From Dasypus novemcinctus (taxonomy: Eukaryota > Chordata > Mammalia > Cingulata > Dasypodidae), in NCBI RefSeq assembly GCF_030445035.2, contig NW_026688628.1, forward strand, positions 1,364,001 to 1,428,000: DNA of 64,000 bases, given 5' to 3'. Of the stretch, positions 60,163 to 64,000 are shown piece by piece; the first letter of the stretch is position 1, and each line of letters opens with the position of its first letter. A model generated the notes under the pieces. That model had not been told where the DNA came from. It ran no database searches and saw nothing but the letters and a program-made list of their open reading frames with translations. Position numbers and translations under genes: made by a program.

Positions 60163-61079
60163 ATGGCTGAATCCATTCAACAAACCAATAATCACGAAGG
60201 GGAGCAAAACTTGGCACAAGCAATGAAAGATCTCAGAACAATTATCACCGACAAATTTGACGAAGTAATGAAAGAGGTTAACAACATGAAGACATCATTG
60301 GAGGGGAAATTGCAGACATACGCAAAAACATAACAGATATGATGGGAATGAACACCACAGTTCAAGAAATCAAAAATACACTTGCAGCAAATATCAGCAG
60401 ACTAGAAGAGACAGAGCAGAGAATTAGTGATGTGGAAGACAGTACATCAGAAATCAAACAGATAGTAGAAGGGGTCAATAAGAAGATAGAAAAAATCCAA
60501 TTAGGACTTAGGGACCTGAATGACAATGCAAAACGCTCAAACATACATATTATAGGCATTCCAGAAGGCGAAGAGAAGGGAAAGGGGTCAGAAGGAGTGT
60601 TGCAGGAAATAATGGCTGAAAACTTCACAAATCTACTGAAAGAGACAGATGTACATATCCAAGAAGCACAGCGCACTCCACAAGTCATAAACCCCAACAG
60701 GCCCACCCCAAGACATATACTTGTCAAATTATCCAATGCTCAAGACAAAGAGAAAATCCTAAAAGCAGCAAGAGAAAAGAAAACCATCACATACAAGGGA
60801 AGTTCAATTAGAATAAGTGCTGATTTCTCATCTGAAACCATGGAGGCAAGAAGGCAGTGGTATGATATAGTCAAGGTACTAAAGGAAAAAAATTTCCAAC
60901 CAAGAATACTCTATCCAGCTAAACTAGCATTCAAACATGATGGAGAGTTCAAAATATTCGCAGACAAACAGAAACTGAAAGAGTATAACAACAAGAAACC
61001 TCCCCTTCAAGAAATTCTAAAGGGAGTTCTGCAGGAAGAAAGGAAAAAACAGGAAAGGCAGAGTTGGAGGAGAGTATAA
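60163..61079 (+). pseudogene. L1-C ORF1p, one frameshift from intact
   Basis: L1 RNA-binding protein, about 305 codons. The natural start is the ATG at 60163 (MAESIQQTNNHEGEQN). Coiled coil from about residue 15 (MKDLRTIITDKFDEVMKEV). The frame is lost at the G-run 60302-60306 and resumes in another frame, readable from the ATG at 60339, with IKQIVEGVNKKIEKIQ, the RRM (NIHIIGIPEGEEKGKGSEG, HILVKLSNAQDKEKIL) and the C-terminal domain (ARRQWYDIVKVLKEKNFQPR, RILYPAKLAF). One missing G would explain the break. Confidence 0.9.
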
Positions 61080-61155
61080 GACCAACAACAGCAACAAAAA
61101 AGACAAAAAAATATATATACAAACAAAATATGACAAACACAAATCCAATCAAAAT

Positions 61156-64000
61156 ATGGCTAACACAAATAATTCCTTGATAGTAATAACACTGAATGTC
61201 AACGGATTAAACTCACCTATCAAAAGATTCAGACTGGGACATTGGATAAGGAAATATGACCCATCCATATGCTGTCTACAAGAGACACATCTTAGACCCA
61301 GAGACGCATGGAGATTGAAAGTGAATGGCTGGAAAACAATCATACAAGCTAACAATAACCAAATAAAGGCAGGAGTAGCTATATTATTATCAGACAAAAT
61401 AGACTTTAAATGTGAAACAATTGTGAGACACAAAAAAGGATACTACATTTTAGTGAAAGGGAAAATCTGTCAAGAAGATCGAACAATCATAAATATTTAT
61501 GCCCCTAACAAGGGTGCCTCTAAATACGTCAGGCAAACGCTGGAAAAACTAAGTGAAAGAATAGATACATCTACAATTATAGTGGGGGATTTTAATACAC
61601 CACTATCAACTCTGGACAGAACATCTCAAAAAAGAATCACCAAAGAAACAAAACATCTGAATAGTATATTAGAGGAGCTGGATCTAATAGACATATATAG
61701 ATTGCTACACCCAAACACAGCAGGATATACATTTTTCTCAAGCGCACATGGATCATTCTCCAAGATAGATCATATTCTAGGCCACAAAGAAAGGCTGAAC
61801 GAATTCAGAAAGATTGAAATCATACAAAACATTATCTCTGACCACAGTGGAGTCAAGCTGGAGATTTGCAAGGGACAGAAGCCCAGATTTCACACCACAA
61901 TTTGGAAATTAAACAGCACACTCTTAGAAAAACAGTGGGTCAAAGAGGAAATCTCAAAAGAAATCAATGACTACCTTGAAACAAATGATAATGATAACAC
62001 AACATACCAAAATTTATGGGATGCAGCAAAAGCAGTACTGAGAGGGAAATTTATAGCCATAAATTCACATATCAAAAAGAAAAAAGAGCGAAAATTGAAG
62101 AACTAACTGCACATTTGAAGGAATTAGAAAAACAACAACAAAGTAACCTAACAGGAAGAAGAAGGAAGGAAATAACAAAGATAAGAGCAGAACTAAATGA
62201 AATAGAAAATAAGAAAGCACTTGAACAGATAAACAAGACCAAGAGCTGGTTTTTTGAGAAGATTAACAAAATTGACAAACCTTTAGCGACACTAACAAAG
62301 AAAAAAAGAGAGAAGATGCAAATACACAAAATAAGAAATGAGAAAGGCGATATCACCACTGACCCCACAGAAATAAAGACTATCATAAGAGGATATTTTG
62401 AAAAACTATATTCCAACAAAAATGACAATCTAGAGGAAATGGACAAATTCCTAGAAACACAAAAGCAGCCCATATTGACAAAAGAAGAAATTGATGATCT
62501 TAACAAACCAATCACAAGCAGAGAGATAGAATCAGTTATTAAAAATCTCCCAACTAAGAAGAGCCCAGGGCCAGACGGCTTCACAGGTGAATTCTACAAA
62601 ACATTCCGGAAAGAACTGACACCAATCCTGCTGAAACTATTCCAAAAAATCGAAACAGAAAGAACATTACCCAACTCCTTCTATGATGCCAACATTACCC
62701 TAGTACCAAAACCAAACAAAGACATCACAAGAAAGGAAAATTACAGACCAATTTCTCTAATGAACCTAGACGCAAAATACTTAACAAAATACTTGCTAAT
62801 CGTATTCAACAACACATTAAATGAATTATACACCACGACCAAGTGGGATTCATCCCAGGTATGCAAGGATGGTTCAACATAAGAAAATCAATCAACGTAA
62901 TACACCATATAAACAGATTGAAGGAAAAAAATCACATGATTATATCTATTGATGCAGAAAAAGCATTTGACAAAATACAGCACCCTTTCTTGATAAAAAC
63001 ACTCCAAAGATTGGAATACAAGGAAACTTTTTGAACATGATAAAGAGTATATATGAAAAACCTAAAGCCAATATTGTGTACAATGGAGAAATTCTAGACT
63101 CCTTCCCTCTAAACTCAGGAACAAGACAAGGATGCCCACTGTCTCCACTCCTATTTAACATTGTCTTAGAAGTACTTGCTCGAGCACTGAGGCAAGAACC
63201 AGAAATAAAAGGCATTCAAATTGGAAAGGAAGAAGTCAAAATTTCATTATTTGCAGATGACATGATCCTATACATAGAAAACCCTGAGAGATCTACAACA
63301 AAGATTCTAGAACTCATAAATGAGTTTAGTAAAGTGGCAGGTTATAAGATCAATGCGCAAAAATCAGTAGCATTTCTGTACACCAATAATGAGCAAGATC
63401 AGGAGGAAATCAAGAAACAAATACCATTCACAATAGTAAATAAAAAAATCAAATACTTAGGAATAAATTTAACTAAAGAAGTAAAGAACTTATACACTGA
63501 GAACTATACAAGATTGTTCAAGGAAATCAAAGAAGACCTAAATAAATGGAAGACTATTCCTTGTTCATGGATAGGAAGACTGAACATTATTAAGATGTCT
63601 ATCCTACCAAAACTGATATACACATTCAAGGCAATCCCAATAAAAATCAACACAGCCTTCTTTAAGGAACTAGAAAAACTAACTATGAAATTTATTTGGA
63701 AAGGAAAGAGACCCCGAATAGCCAAAGACATACTGAAAAAGAAAAACGAAATTGGAGGAATCACACTACCTGACTTCAAAACATACTACAAAGCTACGGT
63801 GGTGAAAACAGCATGGTATTGGCATAAGGAGAGACACATAGACCAATGGAATCGAATTGAAAGCTCTGATATAGAACCTCAGATATATAGCCACATAATA
63901 TTTGATAAAGCCACCAAACCCTCTCAACTGGGAGAGAGTGGCCTATTCAACAAATGGTGTCTGGAGAACTGGATAGCCATATGTAGAAGAATGAAAGAGG
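61156..64000 (+). pseudogene. L1-C ORF2p, few frame breaks, runs off window
   Basis: 61156-62106 holds the endonuclease with LNVNGLNSP, the catalytic Glu in [25 protein letters not shown] and SDHSG, all key residues present. 62016-62882 continues in a second frame with [20 protein letters not shown] and [12 protein letters not shown]. 62843-63034 is a third ([20 protein letters not shown]). From 63037 one frame is open to the window end for 321 codons, with [24 protein letters not shown] at 63250-63261, the thumb and the start of the C-terminal region. Breaks: A-rich run 62071-62090, A-run near 62775, TGA at 62822-62824 and A-run near 63006. Confidence 0.93.

Larger units (their letters stand above)
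58042..64000 (+). mobile_element. L1-C: young, nearly intact LINE-1, 3' end outside window
   Basis: Begins gaggaggcaagatggtcact, the typical start of a full-length L1, then a 2.1 kb 5' UTR, ORF1 (60163-61079), a 76 bp spacer and ORF2 from 61156 to beyond the window. Both ORFs are readable almost in full, with four single-base-type frame changes and one TGA. The RT motif FADD is kept. It is the youngest L1 here by this measure. Confidence 0.94.

Noticed and set aside
1-64000. CRISPR-like or bacterial operon structure
   Set aside because: No regularly spaced short repeats with unique spacers. The only tandem array is the L1 monomer set, and the sequence is clearly mammalian.

Overview
The window is mammalian nuclear DNA dominated by retrotransposons. 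Two full-length and one 5'-truncated copy of a tRNA-derived SINE (head with A-box and B-box, body ending in an A-rich tail) match what I know of the DAS SINE of armadillos, and the many L1 copies share an unusual long 3' UTR. I therefore infer an armadillo (Xenarthra, probably Dasypus). The species call rests on recognition, not on a search.

Layout. 1-9050: an old plus-strand L1 (L1-A) with broken ORF1 and ORF2, a ~3 kb 3' UTR, a 1.1 kb minus-strand insertion in ORF2 and a short L1 3' end nested in its UTR. 9105-14860: L1 3' UTR pieces, a non-coding block with a diverged second copy at 33.6-34.85 kb, an ancient minus-strand L1 and a probable solitary LTR inside it. 15128-16138: an olfactory receptor of the OR7 type, the only near-intact host gene, whose usual start lies one base out of frame. 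16196-25470: a 5'-inverted L1 insertion that was later hit by a class II (betaretrovirus-like) endogenous retrovirus (16686-23466, nearly identical LTRs) and by a SINE. 25.5-38.4 kb: L1 3' ends, ancient L1, two SINEs and long stretches with no recognised feature. 38.4-46.87 kb: a second plus-strand L1 (L1-B) with four to five tandem ~207 bp 5' monomers and an internal inversion. 46.9-49.55 kb: older minus-strand L1. 51.36-52.16 kb: a vomeronasal type 2 receptor pseudogene (last exon, minus strand). 52.7-57.0 kb: ancient minus-strand L1 interrupted by a 2.5 kb L1 3' UTR. 58042-64000: a young plus-strand L1 (L1-C), with monomeric 5' UTR, ORF1 and most of ORF2, running off the window; its frame breaks are mostly single-base changes in homopolymers.

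Two chemosensory genes (one OR, one V2R remnant) are embedded in recent and old retrotransposons. The most interesting unit is the ERV. It has lost nearly all of pro, RT and env, carries ~2.5 kb of non-coding sequence in their place, yet keeps LTRs, primer-binding site, polypurine tract and a well-preserved element resembling the constitutive transport element (CTE) of simian type D retroviruses. This is the profile of a non-autonomous element mobilised in trans.
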